Part shown: one piece after another, positions 50,740 through 59,634 of the stretch
Layout of the letters: each line of letters starts with the position of its first letter
Position numbering within the stretch: the stretch's first letter is position 1
Source of the DNA: Campylobacter lanienae NCTC 13004
GTDB taxonomy: Bacteria; Campylobacterota; Campylobacteria; Campylobacterales; Campylobacteraceae
Length of the DNA stretch: 64,000 bases
Direction: 5' to 3'
Assembly: GCF_002139935.1 (NCBI RefSeq)
Contig: NZ_CP015578.1
Location: 1-64,000, forward strand
The notes under the pieces: generated by a model
Seen by the model: the letters and a program-made list of their open reading frames with translations, nothing else
Told to the model about the DNA's origin: nothing
Database searches by the model: none
Translations under genes and position numbers: made by a program

Positions 50740-52214
50740 TATTGCCCCTTTAAATTTGATTTTATGTATTTTTCATAGTGGCTTTGGATCGTGCTTTGCG
50801 ATAGGTCTAAGATCGGCTTAGGATATAGACCCATTACAAATATCACAATCGCCACCAAACCAAAGGCTATAACTTGAGATTTGCTAAGCTCTTTGAATTT
50901 ATCTGTAACTTCATTTACACTTTGTAAAATCGCCTTGCGATAAACCACAAACATATAAACCGCACCGATGATAATAGAAGTTGTAGCGATAATCCCATAG
51001 ATTAAATTTGATTTAAATAATCCCACTAAAATCAAAAGCTCAGCCACAAAACCGATGGTAGTAGGAAGCCCCACGCTTGATAGCATCATAATGCCAAATA
51101 GCGTAGCAAAAATCGGAGCCTTAGTAGCTATACCACCAAGCTGACTAACCTTGCGAGTGCCTAGCTGATTAGAGATGATACCCACCATCAAAAACATCGC
51201 TCCACTAGTTAATGCGTGAGCTATAATCTGATATAACGCCCCGCTCATTGCTACGCTATCAAGGCTGAAAACCCCAGCTAAGATTAGGCCCAAATGCGAC
51301 GCTGAAGCAAAGGCCAAAAGAGTCTTAAAGTCATCGCACCTAAGGGCAATTATCCCAAAATATATCATAGAAAATATCCCAAGTGCCACAAAATAGCTAG
51401 AAAACTCAACAAAGCTAAGCGAAAATATCGGCAACACGAATCTCAAAATCGCAAACACCGCCACCTTAGACGCAATGGCTGAAAGCATAAAGGTAGCCAC
51501 GCTAGGCGAGTGCGTGTATGCCCCGCTAAGCCACATATGAAATGGAAACAAAGGAAGTTTAATCACAAAAGCTATCATAAAGCTAAAAAATAGTATTCGC
51601 TCTACGCTTAGGCTTAAATTTAAATTCACCAAATCCGCCAAAGCGAAGCTATAAAATCCAAATTCCAAATAGTGTGCCACGCCAAGATAGATAATCGCCC
51701 CAAGCATAATCATCGACCCAAATATCGCATAATACATCATATCTAGCATAGCTTTAGCTCTTTTAACGCTCTTACCATACAAGCCAGTCATTATAAATAT
51801 TGGCAAAAGCATCATCTCCCATCCAGCATAGAAAAAGATCAAATCAAGCGAGCTACAAACAGCCAAAAACCCACTCTCTATAAATAGCAAATTTGCCCAA
51901 AAGCCCTTTTCTTGATACCTAAGCACAAAAAACAAAAAAGGTAAAAATATCGTAATAATCAAAATAAGATAGATATTAATCCCATCTACACCAACCATAT
52001 ATGTAATGCCATAGTTTTTAACTAATGGGACGATATCTACAAACTGCATTCCACCAGCCCCATCAAAGCCAAGGGCCATAATAATAGCCAAAATAGCAAC
52101 CAAAATAGATCCGCCAAAGGCTATAATCTTGCCCCAAAAATTATTACAAAATAGAGCTATAAAAAGCCCCAATAAAAATGGTATAAATATAATTAAACTC
52201 AAGATACTACTCAT
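50739..52214 (-). CDS. nuoM: NADH-quinone oxidoreductase subunit M
   Basis: NuoM is a proton-pumping membrane subunit. The 491-residue protein has about 14 spans, with the conserved FYAGWEMMLLPIFIM (Glu near 139) and LPLFPFHMWLSGAYTHSP near 224-241. HAL.S segments with the channel Lys/His residues are also present. It overlaps nuoL by 4 bases and nuoN by 1. The length is normal. Confidence 0.95.
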   Translation of the reverse strand: MSSILSLIIFIPFLLGLFIALFCNNFWGKIIAFGGSILVAILAIIMALGFDGAGGMQFVDIVPLVKNYGITYMVGVDGINIYLILIITIFLPFLFFVLRYQEKGFWANLLFIESGFLAVCSSLDLIFFYAGWEMMLLPIFIMTGLYGKSVKRAKAMLDMMYYAIFGSMIMLGAIIYLGVAHYLEFGFYSFALADLVNLNLSLSVERILFFSFMIAFVIKLPLFPFHMWLSGAYTHSPSVATFMLSAIASKVAVFAILRFVLPIFSLSFVEFSSYFVALGIFSMIYFGIIALRCDDFKTLLAFASASHLGLILAGVFSLDSVAMSGALYQIIAHALTSGAMFLMVGIISNQLGTRKVSQLGGIATKAPIFATLFGIMMLSSVGLPTTIGFVAELLILVGLFKSNLIYGIIATTSIIIGAVYMFVVYRKAILQSVNEVTDKFKELSKSQVIAFGLVAIVIFVMGLYPKPILDLSQSTIQSHYEKYIKSNLKGQ

Positions 52215-54016
52215 AAAATAGCCTTTGAAAATATGATAATAACACAGATGAAAAATAGCATATAAAATGCGTATGAACTAGCTAAACCGCTTTGAGTATA
52301 TCTAGCATAAATTTGGCTAAATGCCTTAAATATCAAAGCGCTAAACTCAACAAACGGATACAAAATTTTATCATCTATAATCTCACGCAAAAAGTGGCTA
52401 ATTCGTTTTAAATTCGCCACAAAAACAAGATCATATATCTCATCTATATAGAATTTATTTGCTACAATGCTCTCAAATTTACCCATTTTTTCTTCGCAGT
52501 TTTTGTAGTTGTAAAATTTCTTATAAGCGATGAAAATCCCAATAGCAGATACCGCCATGCTCACAACTCCAGCCACTATCTCTACCATTAAAGTTGGATG
52601 ATCAATATCTAAAAATATCGCCATAAATCCACCGCCTAAGGCAAATAGACAAAGGATATAATTCACCCCAAGCATACTAAATGGCACCTTATGTTGCTTT
52701 GGTGCGGGATTTTGTGAGTAAAATACCAAGAAAAATAGCCTAAAACAATAATACGCAGTAAGCCCAGCAGTAAATAATAAAATAGCAAATATAGTATAAT
52801 GCCCAGAAAGAAGCGCCCCAAGAATAATGGCATCTTTGGAGAAAAATCCAGCAAAAGGGAATATCCCACTAATTGCGAGCATACCAAAAAGCATTGGATA
52901 ATATAGCGATTTATTATCTTTTAAATTCCCCATTTTAAAGATATTTTGCTCATGATGAAGCGCTATAATGATGGCCCCAGCACTCAAAAACAGAAGCGCT
53001 TTAAAAAATCCATGAGTAAATAGATGATACATAGCAGCCCCAGAGCTGTAGCTAAGCGCAGCGAACATATATCCTAATTGACTCATAGTGGAGTAGGCTA
53101 AAATCTTTTTAATATCAGTAGCCTTTGTAGCGATAATCCCAGCAAAGAGCGCCCCAGCCGCACCAATCCCAGCTAAAACTTCTATTGGCAAGCTAAGCCC
53201 AGCAAACAAAAACTCAAATCTAACAACCATATAAACCCCAGCTGTAACCATCGTCGCAGCGTGGATCAAGGCTGAAATCGGAGTTGGCCCAGCCATCGCA
53301 TCAGGTAGCCAAGTGTATAGTGGAATTTGAGCTGATTTAGCCAAAGCTCCAGTAATGAAACAAAATGCTATAAATATCGCTACACCAGGGCTAAAGCTCA
53401 CTTCATTTAAGCCAATATAATCAAATTTAACCCCACTACTAGCAAGATACAACGCAATCAGCCCAATCAAAAAGCCAAAATCGCCAATTCTATTTAATAT
53501 AAAGGCTTTATTGCCGGCTTTGACATTATCTTTATCGCTAAAATAAAAGGCGATTAATAGATATGAGCATACGCCCACGCCCTCCCAGCCGACAAACATC
53601 AAAATCGGATTATTTGCTAAAACTAAAATCAGCATAGAGGCTAAGAATAAATTCATATAACAAAAAAACTTACCAAAGCCTTCATCGCCATCCATATAGC
53701 CTATAGAATACAGATGTATAAGCATACCTAAAAACGCCACAAATATCGCCATCACCAGACTAAGATCATCAAGATAAAATCCCACATTTATGCTAAATCC
53801 AGCGATATCAAGCCAGCTAAATATATCCAAATTCAAGCTGCTACCATAGCTATTAATAAACAGCACAGCCATAGCTACAAAGCTAACTACAGGCCCAACC
53901 ATCCCCAAAAAAGCAAAGAATCCTTGAGATAATCCAAGACTCTTTCTAGCAAGATATAAAACCCCAAGCAACAAACTACCAATAATTGGTGCTAAAATTA
54001 CGATATTAACTAGCAT
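52211..54016 (-). CDS. nuoL: NADH-quinone oxidoreductase subunit L
   Basis: NuoL is the most distal proton-pumping subunit and carries the long lateral helix that runs along the membrane arm. The 601-residue protein shows FVGWEGVGVCSYLLIAFYF near 141-159, KSAQIPLYTWLPDAMAGPTP near 225-244 and ALIHAATMVTAGVY near 247-260. The C-terminal tail (about 500-601) corresponds to the lateral helix and last span. It overlaps nuoK by 11 bases. Confidence 0.96.
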   Translation of the reverse strand: MLVNIVILAPIIGSLLLGVLYLARKSLGLSQGFFAFLGMVGPVVSFVAMAVLFINSYGSSLNLDIFSWLDIAGFSINVGFYLDDLSLVMAIFVAFLGMLIHLYSIGYMDGDEGFGKFFCYMNLFLASMLILVLANNPILMFVGWEGVGVCSYLLIAFYFSDKDNVKAGNKAFILNRIGDFGFLIGLIALYLASSGVKFDYIGLNEVSFSPGVAIFIAFCFITGALAKSAQIPLYTWLPDAMAGPTPISALIHAATMVTAGVYMVVRFEFLFAGLSLPIEVLAGIGAAGALFAGIIATKATDIKKILAYSTMSQLGYMFAALSYSSGAAMYHLFTHGFFKALLFLSAGAIIIALHHEQNIFKMGNLKDNKSLYYPMLFGMLAISGIFPFAGFFSKDAIILGALLSGHYTIFAILLFTAGLTAYYCFRLFFLVFYSQNPAPKQHKVPFSMLGVNYILCLFALGGGFMAIFLDIDHPTLMVEIVAGVVSMAVSAIGIFIAYKKFYNYKNCEEKMGKFESIVANKFYIDEIYDLVFVANLKRISHFLREIIDDKILYPFVEFSALIFKAFSQIYARYTQSGLASSYAFYMLFFICVIIIFSKAIL

Positions 54017-54314
54017 CGCTATCCTTTAACTCTTTAAAGCTATCTATATTTAGGCTCTGTTTTGATTTGTGAAGCAAGGTGATGAGCGCAAGACCAAAGC
54101 TCGCCTCAGCTGCAGCTATAGCGATAACTAGCATTACAATCACTTGACCATCTAAATTTAAATTAACCCTAGCAAATATCGCAAAAAGCAAAGCAACCGC
54201 ATTTAGCATAAGTTCAACAGACATAAAAATAGTAAAGATATTTTTACGCAAAATAACACCAAAAATTCCAATCACAAAGAGCAAAATCGCTACAAATATA
54301 TAATTTTCAACCAT
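54006..54314 (-). CDS. nuoK: NADH-quinone oxidoreductase subunit K
   Basis: NuoK is a small membrane subunit that forms part of the fourth proton path with NuoJ and NuoH. The 102-residue protein has three spans and the two conserved buried glutamates, in SVELMLNAVALLF near 32-44 and AAAEASFGLALI near 67-78. It overlaps nuoJ by 8 bases and nuoL by 11. Confidence 0.95.
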   Translation of the reverse strand: MVENYIFVAILLFVIGIFGVILRKNIFTIFMSVELMLNAVALLFAIFARVNLNLDGQVIVMLVIAIAAAEASFGLALITLLHKSKQSLNIDSFKELKDSDAS

Positions 54315-54804
54315 TATTTTTGCCTTTTAAAATCGCCACAACCCCTACCAAAGCAGCGGTTAAAAGTAGAGAAATCATCTCAAAGCTAAATCCCCAGTTA
54401 AAAAAGAGATACTTTCCAAGTGGTGCGATCTCTCCAAATCCCTCAGGTGCTACCTCGAAGTTACCAGGCATCAAGGCAAGCCAGTAAGCCAAAAAGCCAA
54501 AAACGACTAAAGGCAAAGCGGCTTGAATCATCTGTATAAAGCTAAATTTAGCCCATAAGCTATCTGATTTGATATTAAAAAACATCATCACAAAAACCGA
54601 TAAAACCATAATCGCCCCAGCATATACTACTATTTGGATTAAAAATAGAGTCTTAGCGTATAATAAAAGATACAACCCAGCTATAGCCACCAAAGTGACA
54701 ATCATAGATAAAGCCCCATGGATAGGTGCTTTAAAGCTAATCAAACCCAAAGCTCCCAAAATAGCTAAAAATGAGAAGTTAATAAACAAAAAATTCTCCA
54801 TCAA
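54307..54804 (-). CDS. nuoJ: NADH-quinone oxidoreductase subunit J
   Basis: NuoJ is a membrane subunit with about five spans, including the pi-bulge helix (QIVVYAGAIMVLSVFVMMFF near 56-75) implicated in coupling. The 165-residue length is normal. It overlaps nuoI by 4 bases. Confidence 0.94.
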   Translation of the reverse strand: MMENFLFINFSFLAILGALGLISFKAPIHGALSMIVTLVAIAGLYLLLYAKTLFLIQIVVYAGAIMVLSVFVMMFFNIKSDSLWAKFSFIQMIQAALPLVVFGFLAYWLALMPGNFEVAPEGFGEIAPLGKYLFFNWGFSFEMISLLLTAALVGVVAILKGKNNG

Positions 54805-55298
54805 AACTCTCCCCTTTTTCTACTACTAAGCTCATTTATATCGCTAATAAAGCTATCTCTACTACCTTCAACCTTTGTAAATATCCCGCTATCCATTCTT
54901 ATAGCATCCTTAGGACACGCCTCCACGCAAAGCCCGCAAAATACACACTCCAAAAGATCTATATTAAAGACTTTTGGGGCTTTTTCTTTGCTACTAGGGA
55001 CTTCATAGGCTTCTATAAATATACATTTAGCCGGACAAGCTGTAGCACACATATCGCACGCAACGCACTTTAATTCGCCATTATCATATTTGGTTAATCT
55101 ATGAAGACCACGATATCTAGGGCTTATATCATCGGGTTTTTGCTCGGGATATTCTAGGAATTCAATATTTTTGGTATTGAGTAAATTTCTGATAAAATGC
55201 TTAAAAGTTCTAGCCATCCCAGCGATGATATAAAATATATAAATTCGCTCTAAAAGTGGCATTTTTTTTCGTTCGATTTTTTTGACTTTAACTGACAT
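54801..55298 (-). CDS. nuoI: NADH-quinone oxidoreductase subunit I
   Basis: NuoI carries two [4Fe-4S] clusters (N6a, N6b) that pass electrons towards NuoB. The 165-residue protein shows the two ferredoxin motifs CVACDMCATACPAKC near 78-92 and CVFCGLCVEACPKDA near 119-133. An N-terminal amphipathic stretch contacts the membrane arm. It overlaps nuoH by 11 bases. C. jejuni NuoI is somewhat longer as I recall. Confidence 0.95.
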   Translation of the reverse strand: MSVKVKKIERKKMPLLERIYIFYIIAGMARTFKHFIRNLLNTKNIEFLEYPEQKPDDISPRYRGLHRLTKYDNGELKCVACDMCATACPAKCIFIEAYEVPSSKEKAPKVFNIDLLECVFCGLCVEACPKDAIRMDSGIFTKVEGSRDSFISDINELSSRKRGEF

Positions 55299-56562
55299 AA
55301 ACCACCACCAATGCTGTAATAATAATATTTAAAATTGCTAAGGGCATGAGCTTTTCCCAGCCTAAGCGTTGAATTTGGTCATATCTAAATCTAGGTAGAG
55401 TCCATCTAACCCAGATAAATACAAGTAGCACTATAAAGGTTTTAAGTGCAAATACCACTAAATTCACCGCAGTAGCTACAATCTCAGCACCAAATTCACC
55501 TAAATTTCCATAAAAATATAAGCATATAATATCGATTATAACCACTATCAGAGCTGTTAAGGCGTAATATATGATATTCTCTTTTTTTCTATGATCTTGA
55601 TCTGTTTTATATCTAGTAACATTATTTTTGCTAACCCACCAGATAAATAATAGACCAAAGATAGTGGCCACGCCAGCTATGCTAAGTAGCACAATCTCAT
55701 AATTAGCAGCCAAATCAGCCTGTGATAGATAAGGCAATGAGTATCCGCCAAAAAATATCGTAACTATAAGCGCACTCATAGCAGTCATTGCGATATATTC
55801 AGCCATAAAAAACATAGCAAAGCTCATCGCACTATACTCAAGGTGATATCCAGCTACTATCTCGCTTTCACCTTCAGCTAGGTCAAATGGCGCTCTATTT
55901 GTCTCAGCAAAAGCACAGATGATAAAGATAATCGCCGCTAATGGTTGAAGAAATATCCCCCACGCAGGAAGGCCTAAAAATGAGCCTTGTTGAGCTATTA
56001 CAAAGTCATTTAAACTAATAGAGTTATATGTGATAATCATACTCACAACAGCTAGACCTAGTGGAATTTCATAGCTTATAGCCCCACTAGCTGCACGCAA
56101 AGAGCCTAAGAGAGAGTATTTATTGTTTGAGCTCCAACCAGCTAGCATAATACCATAGATACTAAGACTAGCAAATCCCAAATACCATAGCATACCGCCA
56201 TCAAATGGGATTGCTTGCATAAGGTATTTGACCCCATCAATGCTAAAATACTCACTAAATGGAATCACAGCTATAGTAAGCGTACTCATCAAAAATAGCA
56301 CCATCGGAGCGATAGTAAATAACGCTTTGGATCTAATAGCTGCTGGAGTAAAATCCTCTTTTATAGCTAGTTTTAAAGCATCAGCCATCGCTTGGATCAA
56401 TCCGCCGAGCCTTATACCGGCGATATTAGCTCTATTTGGGCCTGGGCGATCTTGGATAAAAGCTGAAATTTTACGCTCTAATAGCACCAAAACAGGTATC
56501 AAAGCCAAAATAAAGATCAAAATAAACACAATCCTAAATATAATTAGCCAAATTTCACTCAT
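55288..56562 (-). CDS. nuoH: NADH-quinone oxidoreductase subunit H with extra membrane segment
   Basis: NuoH links the membrane and peripheral arms and helps form the quinone chamber. Family features include ERKISAFIQDRPGPNRAN near 29-46, AGWSSNNKYSLLGSLRA near 141-157, ETNRAPFDLAEGESEIVAGY near 220-239 and the C-terminal RFRYDQIQRLGWEK near 391-404. At 424 residues it is about 90 longer than usual. The excess lies at about 284-370, between the GGYSLPYL segment and the last conserved region, and holds two predicted spans and a charged loop. The frame is continuous. It overlaps nuoG by 4 bases. Confidence 0.93.
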   Translation of the reverse strand: MSEIWLIIFRIVFILIFILALIPVLVLLERKISAFIQDRPGPNRANIAGIRLGGLIQAMADALKLAIKEDFTPAAIRSKALFTIAPMVLFLMSTLTIAVIPFSEYFSIDGVKYLMQAIPFDGGMLWYLGFASLSIYGIMLAGWSSNNKYSLLGSLRAASGAISYEIPLGLAVVSMIITYNSISLNDFVIAQQGSFLGLPAWGIFLQPLAAIIFIICAFAETNRAPFDLAEGESEIVAGYHLEYSAMSFAMFFMAEYIAMTAMSALIVTIFFGGYSLPYLSQADLAANYEIVLLSIAGVATIFGLLFIWWVSKNNVTRYKTDQDHRKKENIIYYALTALIVVIIDIICLYFYGNLGEFGAEIVATAVNLVVFALKTFIVLLVFIWVRWTLPRFRYDQIQRLGWEKLMPLAILNIIITALVVVYVS

Positions 56563-57938
56563 GCAAACGCCTTTAATATACTCATATCAAATTCTACCCT
56601 ACGACCTATAAATTCAGCGATAATATCGCAAATTTTAGGGCTAAGTGGCTCAAAAGCCCCCTTGCTAAATCGCAATTTTTCATCTATATTTAGGGTGTGG
56701 CCATCTCTGTGATAGCTACTAGCGCAGACTATATCAGCATCGCTATTTGAGCCGATTTTGATGAGATTATCAAATTCAAATTTATTGATAAACTCAAAAT
56801 CCCTACCAAGATGAAAAACTATTAAATTTTTAGATTTTTTATCTAAATTTTTATCTATGCCAAGCTTATTTAATCCCACACGATTAGCAGTTTTATTCGG
56901 TACTCTAAGCTTTAATCCAATCTCATCTTTAAAGCTCTCATCTCTAAAATCGCTAAATCCATATAAGCCCATATTAAACTCATTAGCCAAAATCTTTAAA
57001 GCACTCATCTCTTCAATACTTAATGAGCTTGAAGCTAAGATATCATATTGATCGCCATTTGTCCTAATATCTAGAGCCAAAGCGGAGATTTTCGCACTAT
57101 CATCACGCTTAATTACTTGCTCATCTTTATAGCTATAACGGCCATAATCACAGATGAAATAGCCATTTACGCTACTCTCTCTAGGTCTAAATCTATAAAT
57201 TTTGCTATCTTGATATTTTGCTTTATTGCTATCGATCCATATAGCACATCCCCTTTCGCACCCTTGGCAGATTGCGGGGGTCTTTTGTAGGTGCCAAACT
57301 CGCTTTTTAAATCTAAAATCAGCCGAAGTCATAGCTCCTACTGGACAGATATCTACTATATTTCCTGCGTATGGATTGTCTATTTTCTTGCCATTCATTA
57401 GCATTATATGGCTATGCTCACCACGGCCACCCACGGCTAATTCATTAGTTTGGGTACATATTTGAGTAAATCTCACACACCTTCTACAAAGCACACATCT
57501 CTCTTCATCATGGACTACCAAAGAGCCAAGATCCTCTCTTTTGCCTTTTTTTACCTTATCGGCTAGACTTACTTTGGAGTCTTGTAGATCAAATTTCATA
57601 TAATAATCTTGTAAATCACACTCACCAGCTTGATCGCACACAGGACAATCAAGCGGATGATTAATAAACTCAAGCTCTAAAATTCCACGCTGAACAGCCC
57701 TTGTAAGCTCGCTATTTATCTTGATCTCCATACCATCTTTTATAGGTGTATCACATGCTATTTGGGGGCGTTTTTGACCTACTACTTCTATTAGGCACAT
57801 TCTACAATTACCACTTACGCCAAGCGCTTCATGATAGCAAAAGTGCGGAATTTCAATATTATGCTTTTTTAGCTCGGTGATTAGATTGCCCTTTTCATTT
57901 ACGCTAAATTTCTCGCCATCAACTATAATCTCTACCAT
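56559..57938 (-). CDS. nuoG: NADH-quinone oxidoreductase subunit G, short form
   Basis: NuoG carries the Fe-S wire from NuoE/F towards NuoI. All N-terminal cluster ligands are present: [2Fe-2S] C34, C45, C48, C62; N4 H94, C98, C101, C107; N5 C148, C151, C154, C198; and N7 C224, C227, C231, C263. After about residue 270 only some 190 residues remain, against more than 500 in usual NuoG, so most of the molybdopterin-oxidoreductase-like domain is missing. The stop overlaps the nuoH start (ATGA), which argues against a recent frameshift. The total is 459 residues versus about 820 in C. jejuni as I recall. Confidence 0.92.
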   Translation of the reverse strand: MVEIIVDGEKFSVNEKGNLITELKKHNIEIPHFCYHEALGVSGNCRMCLIEVVGQKRPQIACDTPIKDGMEIKINSELTRAVQRGILELEFINHPLDCPVCDQAGECDLQDYYMKFDLQDSKVSLADKVKKGKREDLGSLVVHDEERCVLCRRCVRFTQICTQTNELAVGGRGEHSHIMLMNGKKIDNPYAGNIVDICPVGAMTSADFRFKKRVWHLQKTPAICQGCERGCAIWIDSNKAKYQDSKIYRFRPRESSVNGYFICDYGRYSYKDEQVIKRDDSAKISALALDIRTNGDQYDILASSSLSIEEMSALKILANEFNMGLYGFSDFRDESFKDEIGLKLRVPNKTANRVGLNKLGIDKNLDKKSKNLIVFHLGRDFEFINKFEFDNLIKIGSNSDADIVCASSYHRDGHTLNIDEKLRFSKGAFEPLSPKICDIIAEFIGRRVEFDMSILKAFA

Positions 57939-57941
57939 ATT

Positions 57942-59156
57942 TTAATCCTTACAAAGCGCTAAAAACTCATCTTCAAATTTGGTTATAAAGCCTATGATTA
58001 CATCTTTTACCGCTGGAGCAAATACACAAATTGTCTTTCCATCTAGCATAAAGCAGATATCTTTTAATATTTGTAGATCTTTTTTGCTTCCTTCGCCTTT
58101 ACAAATTCGCTCCACAACTCGCATTCCCCAGCCACATCCCTCACGACATGGGGTACATTGCCCACAGCTCTCTTCTGTGTAAAACTCAAGCAAATTCAAA
58201 AGCACCTTAGGCATACTGATCGTATCATCAAAAACCATCATACCGCCAGTCCCAAGAGCACTTTTATACTCCCATAAATTCTCATAATCCAAAGTAGCCT
58301 TCATAACTTCATCTTTGGTTAATACCGCAGCAGATGATCCGCCAGGGATAACGGCTTTTAGCTCTCTATTTTTCCATACGCCACCGCCAAATTCATTGAT
58401 AAAATCAATCATTTTAGTCCCAAATGGCATCTCTTTAACGCATGGAGTATTCACACAACCTGTTACGGCAAATAGCAGAGTACCAGGGGATTTTGGGGTT
58501 CCTACGCTTCTATATTTTTCCCAGCCATTTTTAACTATGAAAGGCACGCTAGCGATGGTTTCGACATTATTTACCACGCACGCACTACCAAACAAAAAAT
58601 CCGGCTCAGCTCTATTATGTGGTTTTAATCTAGGATGCCCCCTTTTGCCTTCAATACTCTCTAAAAGTGCGCTCTTCTCACCGCAAATATAGGCCCCAGC
58701 ACCTTTACAAACTATAATTTCTAGGCCACGCCTCTCATCTTTGGATTCATTAATGGCTCTTTGGATACTTTGATACTCTTTCTCATATTCGCCCCTAATA
58801 TAGATATAGGCTCTACACGCACCAAGAGCGTAAGCTGAGATTATGATACCTTCTATTAATAGATGGGGATCAAGATTGAAAATATACTTATCTTTACAAG
58901 TCCCAGGCTCGCTCTCATCGCCATTTACCACCAAATATCGTTTTTCGCTAGGCCAAGCTATCATATTTTTCCATTTGGTTCCACAATGGCCACCGCCACC
59001 GCCCTTGCCCCTTAATCCGCTTTTATCAATCGCATCTACTATATCCATTCTTGGCATTTTTAGAATTTCATCTAAATTCGCATATGCCCCATGAGCCTTA
59101 GCGACTTCTATTTTATTGGCATTAGGTATATCAAATCTAGCACTAACGACCTTCAT
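57942..59156 (-). CDS. nuoF: NuoF-like flavoprotein subunit of complex I with altered NADH pocket
   Basis: NuoF normally binds FMN, NADH and cluster N3. The 404-residue protein keeps the fold, the N3 ligands C330, C333, C336 and C376, NGDESEPGT near 78-85 and GAGAYICGE near 151-159. The glycine loop reads RGKGGGGHCGTKW (49-61) instead of the usual RGRGGAGFPTGLKW. The canonical KPPFPA is replaced by KPHNRAEP (177-184). These changes remove aromatic residues that pack on the NADH adenine in Thermus Nqo1. It sits in the standard place between nuoE and nuoG. C. jejuni, as I recall, has unrelated proteins here. Confidence 0.9.
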   Translation of the reverse strand: MKVVSARFDIPNANKIEVAKAHGAYANLDEILKMPRMDIVDAIDKSGLRGKGGGGGHCGTKWKNMIAWPSEKRYLVVNGDESEPGTCKDKYIFNLDPHLLIEGIIISAYALGACRAYIYIRGEYEKEYQSIQRAINESKDERRGLEIIVCKGAGAYICGEKSALLESIEGKRGHPRLKPHNRAEPDFLFGSACVVNNVETIASVPFIVKNGWEKYRSVGTPKSPGTLLFAVTGCVNTPCVKEMPFGTKMIDFINEFGGGVWKNRELKAVIPGGSSAAVLTKDEVMKATLDYENLWEYKSALGTGGMMVFDDTISMPKVLLNLLEFYTEESCGQCTPCREGCGWGMRVVERICKGEGSKKDLQILKDICFMLDGKTICVFAPAVKDVIIGFITKFEDEFLALCKD

Positions 59157-59634
59157 TTTCTCTCCTTAGCCTTTCTATTAACTCCGTTATACTCTCTTTA
59201 GTCAAATCACCGATTTGCTCTAAATTTGATAACATACATGGCGCCTTCTCACAATATCCCAAGCACTCACTCTCCCCAAGGCTAAAAAGCCCATCGCTAG
59301 TAGTTTCACCCATCTTGATCCCAAGAAGATCGCTAGCGGCTTTTATCACTTCATCGCTGCCTCTTAATTTACAAGTTATGGTTTTACAAAATTTAAGCTC
59401 ATATTTGCCTTTTTTGCTCTCATTAAACATAGAGTAAAAGCCCATAACTTCAGCAAAGAATATAGCCTTAATCCCAAGAGTTTTTTCTAAATACAATATA
59501 TCTTCAGAGCTGATAAATCCCTGTCTCCTTTGTAAAATCCAAAGAGCTGGTAATACTAACGCCCTATCATCATCTACTTTGGTGCGAAGATTATTTAAGC
59601 CTTCTAGCTCATCTTTTGTAAATTCAAAACTCAT
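59143..59634 (-). CDS. nuoE: NADH-quinone oxidoreductase subunit E
   Basis: NuoE is a thioredoxin-like subunit with a [2Fe-2S] cluster (N1a). The 163-residue protein has the ligands C83 and C88 (CKTITC) and C124 and C128 (CLGYC) and the family segment EVMGFYSMF near 62-70. Family-length is normal. It overlaps nuoF by 14 bases and nuoCD by 4. Confidence 0.93.
   Translation of the reverse strand: MSFEFTKDELEGLNNLRTKVDDDRALVLPALWILQRRQGFISSEDILYLEKTLGIKAIFFAEVMGFYSMFNESKKGKYELKFCKTITCKLRGSDEVIKAASDLLGIKMGETTSDGLFSLGESECLGYCEKAPCMLSNLEQIGDLTKESITELIERLRRENEGR

Noticed and set aside
56559-57938. Recent frameshift explaining the short NuoG
   Set aside because: The stop overlaps the nuoH ATG by 4 bases, so there is no leftover coding DNA for the missing domain.
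58315-58692. 125-residue plus-strand ORF inside nuoF
   Set aside because: It is a shadow of nuoF, with no ribosome binding site and a composition mirroring the opposite strand.
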